Of a DNA stretch of 64,000 nucleotides, positions 9,660 through 20,634 are shown piece by piece. The notes beneath the pieces are model-generated. The model was not told where the DNA came from. It ran no database searches and saw nothing but the letters and a program-made list of their open reading frames with translations. The position numbers and the translations under genes were made by a program. This DNA is from Locusta migratoria (taxonomy: Eukaryota > Arthropoda > Insecta > Orthoptera > Acrididae). Position 1 is the stretch's first letter; every line of letters begins with the position of its first letter. The DNA lies in the NCBI GenBank assembly GCA_026315105.1, contig CM048747.1:284855154-284919153 (forward strand). The letters are read 5' to 3'.

Positions 9660-10240
9660 ATATGTTTCAATATGTTGTTTAGATGATAGTCCTCAGAAAC
9701 ATGACAACCGTACCTACTTCTTGAGAGTTTCAGCAGTTCAACGGCCGTATAAGCACGTATATATTAAAAAAATACTTATATCGTATATTGACCCAGACTG
9801 CAACATATTCGAAATGCATCGGAATCGGCGAGTGGCACTTGCGAGTGTTGCATTCAGCATGGCGAGCAGTGAACAATGACCCAACAAGAACACGAAGTTG
9901 AATGAATTAAAATGTGATACTTAGATGTTCATAATGGCGTAAATCAAACTATCGCTCGGAACAAAAACACAGAAGACTGATATACTGGAAACAATTTAAA
10001 AGTTTTAACTTCAGTCGTGTACAAAGTCCGAGAGAAAATTTGGGAGGTAGTTATTTTAGGACTCTTCTTATCCCAATCAAAATTGTTCATTGTATGTACA
10101 ACTTCAATTTTATATTCTGTTATTTCAGAAATAGTTATAGTTTCATAAACATTGGGGATTATTAGCTCTCAGAATTCTTGCGACATCCCTTATAACCTCG
10201 ACAGTGTGTAGCGCGTGTAACAGTGACAATATAGAAGCAG
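9660..10240. repeat. Sequence shared inverted with 18.53-18.87 kb
   Basis: From about 9920 to 10240 the sequence recurs in inverted orientation at about 18530-18870: ATGGCGTAAATCAAACTA, CAGAAGACTGATATACTGG and GTTCATTGTATGTACAACTT all have close counterparts. It lies immediately 5' of a truncated CR1 fragment in both places. It has no recognised coding content. The part before 9920 is not recognised. Confidence 0.75.
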
Positions 10241-10829
10241 GTCTCTCAAAGAGCGTAGTGTTCCGAAAGATTGGAAAATGGCGCAGGTCATCCCCGTTTT
10301 TAAGAAGGGACGTCGAAGAGATGTGCAGAACTATAGGCCTATATCTCTAACGTCGGTCAGTTGTAGAATTTTGGAATATGTATTATGTTCGAGTATAATG
10401 ACATCTCTGGAGACTAGTAATCTGCTTTGTAGGAATCAGCATGGGTTTCGAAAAAGGCGATCGTGTGAAACCCAGCTCCTGCCAGAGGACCATAGCCACG
10501 GGCTCTCAGGTAGATGCTGTGTTTCTTGACTTTCAAGACGTTTGATAAAGTTCCCCACAGACGTTTAATAAACAAAGTAAGAGCATATGGTCTATCAGAC
10601 CAATTGTATGATTGGATTGAGGAGTTCCTAGATAACAGAATGCAGCATGTCATTCTCAATGGAGAGAAGTCTTCCGAAGTAAGAGTGATGTCAGGGATGC
10701 CACAGGGAATGTCGTGGGTCCGTTGCTGTTCACGATATATATAAATGACCTCGTGGATAACATCGGAAGTTCACTGAGGCTTTTTGCGGATGATGCTGTA
10801 GTACATAGAGAGGTTGTAACTGTGGTGTC
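10241..10829 (+). pseudogene. CR1-type LINE reverse transcriptase fragment, copy A
   Basis: The frames read KKGRRRDVQNYRPISLTS, NQHGFRKRRSCETQL, FDKVPHRRLINKVRAYGL and a degraded LPQG/YADD region. These are RT palm and finger blocks of CR1-clade non-LTR retrotransposons. The copy is 5'-truncated (about 10245), has internal deletion and frameshifts (FSKAFD reduced to KTFDK), and stops at about 10820 where a second, shortened copy begins. It is dead as an enzyme. The same family lies on the minus strand at 16.93-18.53 kb. Confidence 0.85.
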
Positions 10830-10837
10830 CTAACTAG

Positions 10838-11345
10838 AAGGGACGTCGAAGAGATGTGCAGAAATATAGGCTTATATCTCTTACGTCGGTCAGTTGTAGA
10901 ATTTTGGAACATGTATTAATTTCGAGTATAATGACATTTCTGAGATGCGGGTTCTCAGGTAGATGTTGTGTTTCTTGACTTCCGCAAGGCGTTTGATATA
11001 GTACCCCACAGACGTTTAATGAAAAAAGTAAGAGTATATGGTCTATCAGACCAGTTGTGTGATTGGATTGAGGAGTTCGTAGATAACAGAATGCAGCATG
11101 CCATTCTCAATTGAGAGAAGGCTTCCGAAGTAAGAGTGATGTCAGGGATACCACAGGGAATGTCGTGGGTCCGTTGCTGCTCACGATATATATAAATGAC
11201 CTTGTGGATAACATCGGAAGTTCACTGAGGCTTTTTGTGGATGATGCTGTAGTACATAGAGAGGTTGTAACAATGGAAAATTGTATTGAAATGCAGGATG
11301 ATCTGCATCGAATTGACGCATGGCGCAGGGAATGGCAATGACCTA
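10838..11345 (+). pseudogene. CR1-type LINE fragment, copy B (partial tandem duplicate)
   Basis: The sequence restarts at AAGGGACGTCGAAGAGATG and repeats copy A, with a deletion of about 100 bases between the GACATTTCTGAG stretch and the TTCTCAGGTAGATG stretch. It continues past copy A's end through NIGSSLRLFVDDAV (degenerate FADD box) to MENCIEMQDDLHRIDAW. It is non-functional. A short linker (TGTGGTGTCCTAACTAG) separates the copies. Confidence 0.8.
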
Positions 11346-11749
11346 CCAGGCAAGAACCACTTAGCGTGTCCAAGTTCGCTTCGCCGCCGCATCTGCAAAA
11401 TTGTACCCGACGACATTTACAGCTGCATTGTACACATATATATTTCGCCTCTCGGCAACAGGAAACGTAGAAACGGGCTCTGGAATTGCCATTTCCAACG
11501 TTTTACGAGCACTAAAGCGAGTCAATTAGGAGTCGAGAGAGAAAGCGGAGGTGGGAAAAGCACAGTGTTGGTTGTCGTTGTGAGAGGAGAAGGCCCGTAA
11601 AGAGCGTGACATGGTAATCTGGCGGCGAGGCGAGGGCGGGCCACCGTCCGTCGCTACGAGGAGGATCGTGCTGGCTAGCGGGGGGGACGCGCGAGATATG
11701 CGATGCGGGGGCGTGGCAGGCCGTCACCTGGCGTAAAGCGGTGGGCTTT

Positions 11750-14195
11750 ACTACCAGCCGCTGGTCAGCGGGGCACGCGTTGGCTCGCCTCCAGCCAAGC
11801 CGCTGTCGGTACCTCTACTCACTCTCCACCAGAAGGTCGCCATTATCAACGGGTCCATTCTGTCTAAAGCCTGGTATGCGGCTCAACTTCTCCCAGTCCC
11901 GAAACTGATCGGCAGGTCGATTTCCAAAGCGGTTTACTGGCTCCTCTGGCGCCATGAACTGTTCAAAGTTAAGGGAACAATTTGCGTCTTGCCGCAACAA
12001 GATGGTGGACTGGGTTTGGTGGATTTTCCACATAAATGTTCGGCGTTGCTGTTACACCGTGCTGCCACCCTACAACGTGATAACCCTACTGCACCGACGG
12101 CGGCATTGCTTACTATAATGACACGTTTTCCTTTCCCCGATATTATCAGAGAAAGTTTTGTATTTTTATATTATTTCGGCATGTTAAAATAGTTATCTAT
12201 GAAAGTCAGAGAAAAAAATTTAGGAACAACACTTTCAATTTTTTTGTAAGAAAGAAGACACTCTTGCTTTGTACTTCGTAGCGATAGCATCTTGCAGACT
12301 GGAGCTGTACTTTATTATTTTTTATGTGGCCGCTATTATGTACATTCAGGTAAATATATGTGATGTGGCGTATCTTAAATTTATAAATAAACCCCCAACT
12401 CTCACTTAAATTCGCACTTATGAATTTTTATTAATAATTCTGCCCTATCCTCCCTCCGCCCATAATGTCTTTTTCAGCTTTGTTGAATCACCGCAACAAT
12501 GGATGGCATAGTTTTTAGTTAATATTGAATGGTGATATTTCGTGTAGCCTGCCAGTCTTATTTCAAAATTTATTCCATAATATTATATTTACTGGCAATA
12601 GAAACTGCAGTCGATTTTCTTGTAAATTTTTAGAAGTCCGATGTGTTTGACTTACGTAATATTCCTATCCGATTTATATCATGTCACTTATCTTACTTTA
12701 CTGTTTGCTACACGAGTCGTAGTTTAATATTGACGAACCGCCATCCACTGTTCGGCGAGTGGTTATCATATTATTAAAATTTCATTTACAGCCAAATTTC
12801 AACCACCGATGGATCTATTGTTAAAGGTAACTGCTCGTCGATTCTTTTTGTAATGTTCTGCCTGCACAACACTCCACCGTTAATTAGCTTACCATTTCAT
12901 TTAAATGCATGTAATAATTTTCCCCGTAATTTACTGATTGGGATCTTTCATAGCTTCTAACTTCAAACCACTTCCTTCTGTAAATTTGTTAATCTCAAAA
13001 ATTAATAGCCAGGCTGGAACATTATATTACCCAATACTGCCCTTGGCTCGAACGTGCCCCCATAGATATTCGTGAAATCCCATACAAGCTGCCTTTTGTG
13101 AGGGAATACTATTTCACCAGGAGTTACGTGCTGGAAGTGGCGCGCGACAGGAACAGGACGGTCCGTCGATTGTACGACGCACTGGTCGGACGACCACCCA
13201 TCCACACAATGGTCGAACGACAGCCCTTAGTTAACTGGCGCCAGGTATGGAACAACATTAACCATCCGGCTCTGCCGTCGTATGTCTCGGCCACCTGGTA
13301 CATCCTGGTGAACGAGAAGCTGGCCACCAACGAGCGTCTGGCAGCCATCTGCCTCCGTGCGTCCGCAGCATGTGAGGACTGTGACGCCCCTGACACACGG
13401 GAACATCGCTTCCTATGCAGGCATGTCTCACAGGTGTGGGACCTCTGGTCGCGCTGCTCAACGGGATGACCCCGACTTCAATCCCGGTTGGATGGGCCCT
13501 GGCCCCGGACTTCCAACACACACCACGGTCTGTACACAATGCCACCGTGTGGCTCATGGGGCACACTGTGTACCCTGTCATCCAGCGGAAGCTTCGAGAC
13601 CCTGTCTCATATCTCACATATCTTTGGGAAGAACACCTTCAAGTGCGGAGACACCAAAACTATCCTATCAAACTATCTTCACGACATGCGTTTCTGCCAC
13701 ATTGATTCATGCACACCAGACGGTGCTCGGCCTTTGACGCATTGACGTTTTCTCCGTAGACACCCCTAGTTTGACATTCATTGTCGTACCATGTATATTT
13801 CCTTTTGTTTTTGTTTTTTTACCAAGGATGTCTTTGGTTTTTCTCACTGCTGCCTCTTCGGCGGGATACCCTTTCCGTTCTTTTTTTTTTTAATTCTGGT
13901 GGTTTTCAATTTAACACATTTTTCTTCACACGCAAGTTGTGATTGGGGGGGGGGGCTAACTCCACTTATTCCTTTTAGGCTTCATTTTAATTTTTTTCCT
14001 TTGTAATAATGTTTTGTATATTTTGCTTGTATATGCGTTTGACGTATCTTTTTATAATATGTGCACTACACCTTTGTTTCACGTGACTTTTTCCGTTTCA
14101 AAAAAAAAAAAATGGTAAAAATGTAGGAAATCAAAAGAAAAAAAAAAATAAAAGAAAAAAATAAATGTTGGTAACTCGGGGAGAAAAAAAAAAGC
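11750..14195 (+). mobile_element. Tx1/L1-like LINE 3' part, split by an insert
   Basis: The first piece (about 11800-12117) encodes VAIINGSILSKAWYAAQLLP and GGLGLVDFPHKCSALLLHR, typical of the region after the RT in Tx1/L1-like LINEs. The second piece (about 13005-13705) continues with LPFVREYYFTRSYVLEVARD, a Cys/His cluster (CEDCDAPDTREHRFLC) and, after a frameshift near 13450, a C-terminal block (NATVWLMGHTVYPVIQ). An A-rich tail at 14100-14190 closes a 3' UTR. Between the pieces lie about 890 AT-rich bases that interrupt the protein. The clade assignment is from recall; the split is visible. Confidence 0.65.
12118..13004. other. AT-rich insert interrupting the LINE
   Basis: About 890 bases without a coding frame or recognised family. 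They separate two halves of one LINE protein. Ends and target duplication could not be defined by eye. Confidence 0.5.
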
Positions 14196-14440
14196 AAAAA
14201 AAGCCGTGTCCTAAGTGGGCGACAAAAGCGAGCGACAGCATCAAGCCACAAATCTCAACCGCGTGTATTGTTACGGATCTGTCCTACGACAGCGACGTCT
14301 GCTTTATTTATTTATGTTGCGTTCGATATGCCAGATGCCTTTACAGTACTAGACACATTCAAAACGAGAAACTTAATTAACATACAAAACTAACAAAACA
14401 TTATTCATTATGAAATGAGTTATACTTATTACAGTGCTTA

Positions 14441-15017
14441 GGGTAAGGTGGTACAATTTCGATATAGGTACAATTCCGATCAACGTAAGTTTTCGCGCCA
14501 TTTTTCTGTCTCGTAGTGTCTCGTTGTGTCGCGTTGTAGAGTAGCAGGTTTCTACAGCTCCTCCTGTCTTTTCCAAGAATACACCCCTTTGCGGTAAGGA
14601 GATATAAATTTTTTCCCTTTAAAGAGGTAAGTGTAGCTACTTAGTCTAAAGCGCTCGTATAAATCATCTAGTTAAGGGTGACTGGATTCGCTGCCAAAAA
14701 TGCAATGTTTGGTACCACGAAGTATGCATTGGTGCGTGACAGAAAAAGGGGTTTTCATGTGGAAGATGCCCGTAATCAAAATTGTACGAGGAAGTGATCA
14801 CAATTGTACCTAGTGTGGTACATTTTCGATCGATTTTTTCTCAATTCCGTAACCCCTTTTTGTGTTTATACCAACATTTGTAACTGTATAATATTTGTGT
14901 TACATATTCATTAAACATCCAAGAACAAGTGCCACAGTTAAAATTATTCCTTTTCTCAATTTCTTTCCATTTATAATAACATTTGTCCGAAATGATCGAA
15001 ATTGTACCACCTTACCC
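14441..15017. mobile_element. TA-target MITE with 23-bp terminal inverted repeats
   Basis: GGGTAAGGTGGTACAATTTC starts the left end (14441), and its inverted copy closes the right end (15017), both flanked by TA. The two ends match for 23 bases without a gap. Related subterminal motifs (GGTACAATTCCGATC, GTGGTACATTTTCGATC) occur inside. It has no transposase frame. TA target and end structure suggest a Tc1/mariner-dependent MITE. It lies next to the end of the Jockey-like LINE frame. Confidence 0.82.
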
Positions 15018-15030
15018 TATAAATTAAGAA

Positions 15031-16830
15031 TTAAAGGGAACACAAATTTGTCAAAATAATTTGCAACTGAACGGAAACTCTTAAATTACGAAGCCAGGAA
15101 ATGGCAGTTTCTGTAAGTCTATGCAGATCCTCCAGCGAACCGTCCCGAAAACCATGAATTTTACATACAGATATGTGCTGCATCGTCTGTATTTCGCCGC
15201 AGTCACAGTGAGGATCGTCCACGTAGCCCCACTTGGCCATCAGCTCGTTGCACCGTCCAACACCGGTTCTCATTCTGTTTAATGCCGCCCAGGTTCTTCG
15301 AGGGAGGTTGGAACCAGGAACAAGATCAGCCGGGTTCTTAATGAGGTGTCCATTGTGAACATTTGCTTGCTGCCATAGGTGGTTCCATTCTGTTACAGTG
15401 TTACGATTGTTCGACGTGTGGTTCCAGAACGGATTTCTAGACATAAATTGTCTCGGACCATGTTGATCAGCGTGTATGGGAAGTGTGACGTCAGCAGCAA
15501 TTTTTTCCATTTCTCTTTGGATTGCATGTTGTCTGCGGAGTGACGGAGGTTCAATATTTGCCAGCACAGAGAGCCATGGTGTTGGAGTAGGTCTCAACGT
15601 TCCAGTTATTGTTCGCGAGGTGTCATTTAGGCGAACATCTACTTTGTTGACGTGCGAACTGTTAGCCCATACAGGTGCGCAGTATTCTGCAACGCTGTAG
15701 AGTAGAGCCATGGAGGGAGTGCGAAGTGTCGTAGCATTGCTTCCCCAGGTGGAGCCTGCGAGTTTCTGAATGATATTGACTCTGGCTCTGAGATTTTGGC
15801 TGACGTCATGCAGGTGTTCTTTGAACGTTAGGCTGCGGTCCAGTTTAACACCCAGGTATTTTGGTGCTCTTTCGTGTCTTATGTTCTGGCCTGCTAAATT
15901 TAAGCGCAGCTTCCTTTCGGCTTGTTTGTTGTTCAGGTGCATCACTGTGCTTACTGTTTTTGATGCATTAAGGTTCAGTTGCCACGTCCTGTAGTAGTTA
16001 TGAAGCTGCACCAAATCAAAATTTAAGCCTGATTCTAATTGTTCGAATGACTCACCCTGCAGGGCAATGGGCAGATCGTCGGCATATGCGAACTTCCGTG
16101 ATTTGAGTTCCGGCATATCGGAGATGTACAAATTAAACAGTAAAGGAGCTAGCACAGAGCCTTGTGGGAGTCCATTATTAAGTATGCGGGCTTTGCTTGT
16201 TTTTCCGTTAATATGTACTCTGTACTTCCTTGTGGATAGCATATTATAGAAGAGCTTTAGTGACTTCTTACATTTGACTACTGTAGCAAGCTGATACAAT
16301 AATCCTTTAAGCCAGACCGTGTCGTATGCAGCCGAGAGATCTATAAATACTACACCGGTCTTTTTCTTGTTCTGAAAACCACGTTCAATGTGCGTGGTTA
16401 GTGCCAGGACTTGATCGCAGCAGCTCCTCTTCGACCTGAAACCAGCTTGCTCCACGGGTATTGCTGCATCTATTAGGTGAGTCAATCTCTTTAGGAGAAT
16501 TTTTTCGAAAACTTTGTACATAACACACAGCAGAGAGATAGGTCTGTAGCTCTTGGGATCTCTATCGTCCTTTCCAGGCTTCAAGATAGCTATTATCTTT
16601 GACTCCTTCCATTTGTTTGGGATGTTTCCAGTCTCAAGTATGGCGGAGAAAAATATGCAGAGCCATGTGCGTGCTCTTGGGCCTAAGTTCTTTAGAAACT
16701 CTGGTAAGACTCCATCAGGTCCGGCTGCTTTCCTTGATTTGATGTCATTTATTGCAGTTATCAGCTCTTCTTCAGATATAGTGCTCACAATGTTTGACTG
16801 TTCTGCGCAGTTCTTCAGTGCTTCAGCCAT
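15031..16830 (-). CDS. Non-LTR retrotransposon reverse transcriptase, Jockey-like
   Basis: An open 599-residue frame. Reverse transcriptase blocks appear in order: GPDGVLPEFLKNLG (about 37-50), YRPISLLCVMYKVFEKIL (about 96-113), FIDLSAAYDTVW with Asp164, LPQGSVLAPLLFNLY (about 221), and YADD at 249-252. A C-terminal Cys/His cluster, CDCGEIQTMQHISVC, follows. The enzyme would copy its own RNA at a nicked target. The N-terminal endonuclease and ORF1 are missing: the frame is cut at about 16920, where a CR1 3' end begins. The open frame across the catalytic core suggests a fairly young, 5'-truncated copy. The first ATG is not necessarily a natural start. The clade could also be RTE-X or a relative. 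Confidence 0.85.
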   Translation of the reverse strand: MAEALKNCAEQSNIVSTISEEELITAINDIKSRKAAGPDGVLPEFLKNLGPRARTWLCIFFSAILETGNIPNKWKESKIIAILKPGKDDRDPKSYRPISLLCVMYKVFEKILLKRLTHLIDAAIPVEQAGFRSKRSCCDQVLALTTHIERGFQNKKKTGVVFIDLSAAYDTVWLKGLLYQLATVVKCKKSLKLFYNMLSTRKYRVHINGKTSKARILNNGLPQGSVLAPLLFNLYISDMPELKSRKFAYADDLPIALQGESFEQLESGLNFDLVQLHNYYRTWQLNLNASKTVSTVMHLNNKQAERKLRLNLAGQNIRHERAPKYLGVKLDRSLTFKEHLHDVSQNLRARVNIIQKLAGSTWGSNATTLRTPSMALLYSVAEYCAPVWANSSHVNKVDVRLNDTSRTITGTLRPTPTPWLSVLANIEPPSLRRQHAIQREMEKIAADVTLPIHADQHGPRQFMSRNPFWNHTSNNRNTVTEWNHLWQQANVHNGHLIKNPADLVPGSNLPRRTWAALNRMRTGVGRCNELMAKWGYVDDPHCDCGEIQTMQHISVCKIHGFRDGSLEDLHRLTETAISWLRNLRVSVQLQIILTNLCSL

Positions 16831-16934
16831 GAGTCTTTTAAAGTCATCCTTCTGTTGTGTAGGGAGTTTCCAAGTATAACTGAGCGACGTCTGCTGAGCT
16901 GCGCGTCAGACGCGACAACGTCGACGTTTGATAG

Positions 16935-18530
16935 TCTACATCTACATCCATATTCCGCAAGCCACCCGACGGTGTGTGGTGGAGGGTACCTTGAGTACCA
17001 CTATCGGTTCTCCATCCTTTTCGGTCACGTACTGTTCGCGGAAAGAAAGATTGTAGGTATGCCTCTGTGTGGTCTCTAATCTCTCTGATTTTATCATCAC
17101 TATCTCTTCGCGAGATATACGTAGGAGCAAGAAATATACTGCTAGATTCCTCGGTAAAGGTATGTTCTCGAAAATTCGACAAAACCCCGTACCGAGCGAC
17201 AGAGCGTCTCTCCTGCAGAGTCTTCCACTGGAATTTATCGATCATCTCCGTAACGCTTTCACGATTACCAAATGATCCTGTAACGAAGCGCGCTCCTCTC
17301 CGTTGGATCTTCTCTACTTCCTCTATCAACCCCACTCGGTACGAATCCCACACCGGTGAGCAGTATTCAAGTTGCAGGCGAACACGTGCACTGCAACCTA
17401 CTTACTTTGTTTTCGGACTGCATTTCCTTAGGATTCTTCCAATGAATCTAAGTCTGGCATCTGCTTTACCGACGATTGATTTTATATGGTCGTTCCATTT
17501 TAAATCACTCCTAATGAGCCGGCCGCGGTGGCCGAGGGGATTGAGGCGCTCCAGTCACGGTCCGCACGGCCACTACGGTCGGGGGTTCGAATCCCCCCCT
17601 CTGGCATGGATATTTGTGCCGTCCTAGTTCGTAAGTAGTTCATAAGTAGTTTGTAAGTTTAGGGACTGATGACCCCGCAGTTAAGTCCCTTAAGCTTAAC
17701 AAACATTTGAACGTTTGAACTCCTAATGACTACTCCCAGATGATTTATGGAATTAACTGTTTCCAGTTGCTGACCTGCTATAGTGTAGCTAAATGATACA
17801 CGATCTTTCTTTCTATGTATTCGTAGCATATTAAGCTTGTCTACATTGAGATTCAGTTGCCATTCCCTGCACCATGCGTCAATTCGATGCAGATCCTCCT
17901 ACATTGCAATACAATTTTCCATTGTTACAAACTCTGTATATAATAAAGCATCATTCGTATAAAATATCAGTGAACTTCCGATGTTACCCGCAAGGTCATT
18001 TTTATATATCGTGAACAGCAACGGACCCACGACACTCCCATGTGTCACCCCTGAATCACTCTTACTTCGGAAGACTTCTCTCCATTGAGAATGACATGCT
18101 GCATTCTGTTATCTAGGAACTCCTCAATCGAATCACACAATTGGTCTGATAGACGTTATGCTCTTACTTTGTTCATTAAACGTCTGTGGGAAACTGTATC
18201 AAACGCCTTGCGGAAGTCAAGAAACGCAGCATCTACCTGAGAACCCGTGTCTATGGCCCTCTGAGTCTCGTGGACGAATAGCGCGAGCAGGATTTCACAC
18301 GATCGCCTTTTTGGAAACCCATTCTGATTCCTACAGAGCAGATTACTAGTCTCCAGAAATGTCATCATACTCGAACATAATACATGTTCCAAAATTCTAC
18401 AACTGACCGACGTTAGAGATATAGGTCTATAATTCTGCACATCTCTTCGACGTCCCTTCTTAAAAAACGGGAATGACCTGCGCCATTTTCCAATATTTCG
18501 GAACACTACGCTTTTCTAGAGACCTGCTTG
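16935..18530 (-). mobile_element. CR1-type LINE, 5'-truncated, with nested SINE
   Basis: On the minus strand the piece at 18156-18506 gives KKGRRRDVQNYRPISLTS, QNGFPKRRSC and FLDFRKAFDTVSHRRLMNKVRA. The 3' piece (16935-17353) gives GLIEEVEKIQRRGARFVTG and FQWKTLQERRSVARYG, which is the conserved C-terminal block. The 3' end is the TAGATGTAGACT motif at 16940-16952 (minus). A SINE at 17518-17718 interrupts it. Stops and a degraded PQGSVLGP region show it is inactive. The 5' truncation point near 18525 is the same as in the copy at 10.24 kb. Confidence 0.88.
17507..17729 (+). repeat. SINE inserted in the CR1 copy
   Basis: Body 17518-17718 begins GCCGGCCGCGGTGGCCGAGG, has the B-box GGTTCGAATCC, the internal motif TTTAGGGACTGATGACCCCG, and ends AACAAACATTTGAACGTTTG. 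It is flanked by ACTCCTAATGA at 17507-17517 and 17719-17729, a perfect 11-bp duplication. Removing it restores the CR1 sequence, so it is younger than the LINE. Confidence 0.92.
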
Positions 18531-18870
18531 AATCTTGTCGCTGACACACGCGCTACAAACTGTCGAGGTTACTTCAGAATCGTCTGCTTGTAGAGGTTAT
18601 AAGGGATGTCGCAAGAATTCTGAGAGGCTAATAATCCCCGAAGTTTATGAAACTACAACAGTTTCTGAAATAACAGAATATAAAATTGAAGTTGTACATA
18701 CAATGAACAATTTTGATTGGGATAAGAAGTGTCCTAAAATAACTACCTCCTAAATTTTCTCTTGGACTTTGTACACGACTGAAGTTAAATTTTTAAATTG
18801 TTTCCAGTATGTCAGTCTTCTGTATTTTTATTCTGAGTGGTAGTTTGATTTACGCCATTATGAACATGTT
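18530..18870. repeat. Inverted counterpart of 9.92-10.24 kb
   Basis: The reverse complement of this stretch aligns with the flank upstream of the CR1 fragment at 10.24 kb, although the two copies are diverged. The shared truncation point means the CR1 insertion predates the duplication. Confidence 0.75.
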
Positions 18871-19746
18871 TTGAACAATTACTCGCTTTTCTGTGCTTTA
18901 TGCATCTGACAAAGATAACACTAGGATGCCAAACGAGATGCGTGATTCTGAGTAAAATATCTTGATATAATGTTTCTGTACGAATTTAATGTGTTTAGTA
19001 GGCCTTCAGTGGGATACGTGTGTTTGCAATAAAGATGAACTATATTGGTAAAAACTTTAAAAATAGTTTGTGGTGCTTTGTTGAGAGAATACATAAAACT
19101 TTGCACAAATAATAGGTGAAAAGGTTGTAGTCATAGAAATCAAAATATAAGATGGAATGAGAAGCGAGCACAAAAATTACGATTTTATAACCTCTACGTT
19201 CGCAGAGTGTCAACATATCCTTCCAGAATTAAATGATTTACTGTCGTCTTCCAGTAAGGCGAATTTATTCAGTTGTTGATGGTTTGTAGTCGTAAAAGAA
19301 AAGCTGTAATCGTTGTTGTACTTTCGAAGAATCTGGCTGGTGATCTTCGTATTTTATTTTCGTATTTTAAGTTATGAATGTAATGGTCCACGAACATGCT
19401 TCTTTTTGTAAATTTAATGCACAGCACTCACTTGCCGTAGTATGGAGCAATCGTTATTCTACAGTTTACAGGTTCCAAGTTTTAGATACAGCTGACAAAT
19501 TCTAACGGTCACCTTGTAGTGAGAAACTGTCGCGCTCACGTTGGACACACGGCCATGTCGTTGAATGTGGCTGCAGTGCCGCGTAGATGTATGTCGCGCG
19601 CCGTCGCTCGCTTTTGTCGCTCACATAGGACACAGCCTACCATTGCGTCTTCAAACGCGACAGACGACGGTCTGTAGCCGAATTCTGTGCTCACGTTACT
19701 CGTGCGCTGCTCCATTCGCACTGTCGATCATCACAAACACGAGAAC
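18871..19746. other. Spacer, nothing recognised
   Basis: A mixed AT-rich stretch followed by a GC-richer part at 19510-19730. No coding family or repeat was recognised. Confidence 0.45.
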
Positions 19747-20207
19747 ATGTGTCTTTTTATACAATTAAAGAATCCCTGAGACGGATTTACGTCTCTGATA
19801 TGTCAAAGACATTATTAATAGATCTGAAGCATTGAATTAAATTTTAATTCAATGCTTCAGATCTATTAATAATGTCTTTGACATATTAGAGACGTAAATC
19901 CGTCTCAGGGATTCTTTAATTGTATTAATTGATATTTATATCACCGTAACAGGATTGATCCACCAAGTCCATTGCTGAGGTGCTATTCCGCTGCATGGAG
20001 AGCCTTGGCAGTAGTGGCAATTATCTTTGGAACAAAGAAGCTGAATTAAAGTTTGTGTTGTGGAGGGAAATCGTACATAGACTATTCCGAGGCGCCTTAA
20101 TCGTTAGTGGTGTGGTAGTCTAACGGTTAAGACGTCTTCCTAGTAAGCATGGAGGTCCGCACCACAAATTTTAATTCAATGCTTCAGATCTATTAATGTG
20201 TCTTTTT
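19747..20207 (+). mobile_element. Composite SINE insertion with 12-bp target duplication and palindrome
   Basis: ATGTGTCTTTTT occurs at 19747-19758 and 20196-20207, bracketing 437 bp. Inside, 19759-19925 is an almost perfect palindrome (83-bp arms, one mismatch seen, no spacer). Near the right end is a tRNA-like head (about 20106-20160, GTGGTAGTCTAACGGTTAAG...CTAGTAAGC, tRNA-Thr-like) followed by TTTTAATTCAATGCTTCAGA, the same sequence that starts the right palindrome arm. So the SINE tail occurs three times, once inverted. This looks like a SINE that snapped back or was permuted during reverse transcription. Confidence 0.7.
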
Positions 20208-20209
20208 GT

Positions 20210-20600
20210 TGGGATTTTCGTGGCAGATTAAAACTGTTTTCCGGAACCGGGATTAGACCTGGGACCTCAGTCTTTCACGGGAAAGCGCTGTACCGACTGA
20301 GCTACCCCGGAACGCATTACGTACCGTCGTCACAATTTTATTTCCGACAGTACCTAGCCTCTTACTTTCCAAGCTTCACAGTTCTCCTGCGAACTCTTGA
20401 AAAAAGGATGTTGTGCATACATGGCTTACACACAGCTTAGGAGGTTTTTCCAGTATATTTTTCACTATACAGTGGAGTGCTGCTGATATAAAACTCTTCT
20501 GGCAGATTAAACGCAAGAGCCTGAACCGGGATTCGAATCTGGTCTCAACCCGGTTTCGGCTCACAGTTTTAATGTGCCAGAAAAGTTTGATTTTTTAAGG
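20210..20600 (-). repeat. tRNA-derived SINE, diverged, minus orientation
   Basis: The minus strand reads GGGTAGCTCAGTCGGTACAGCG (A-box type) then a degenerate B-box (GGTCTAATCCCGG), and continues into a body with a second partial copy of the head region near 20500-20560 (TGGCAGATTAAA recurs at 20221 and 20501). I recognise this as a widespread locust-type SINE. It is a decayed copy and not a tRNA gene. Confidence 0.7.
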
Positions 20601-20634
20601 TTTTTCATCTTTTTTAAATTTTTCATTCATTTTG

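Noticed and set aside
13258..13617. 119-residue minus frame
   Set aside because: Antisense to the LINE C-terminal region, which has recognisable protein blocks on the plus strand.
17518..17620. tRNA gene-like A and B boxes in many GGCCGCGGTGGCCGAG sequences
   Set aside because: All copies have a SINE body appended, most have target duplications, and none folds as a full tRNA.
20100..20165. Possible tRNA-Thr gene (CTAGTAA loop)
   Set aside because: No acceptor or T-arm follows; the sequence passes into a SINE tail.
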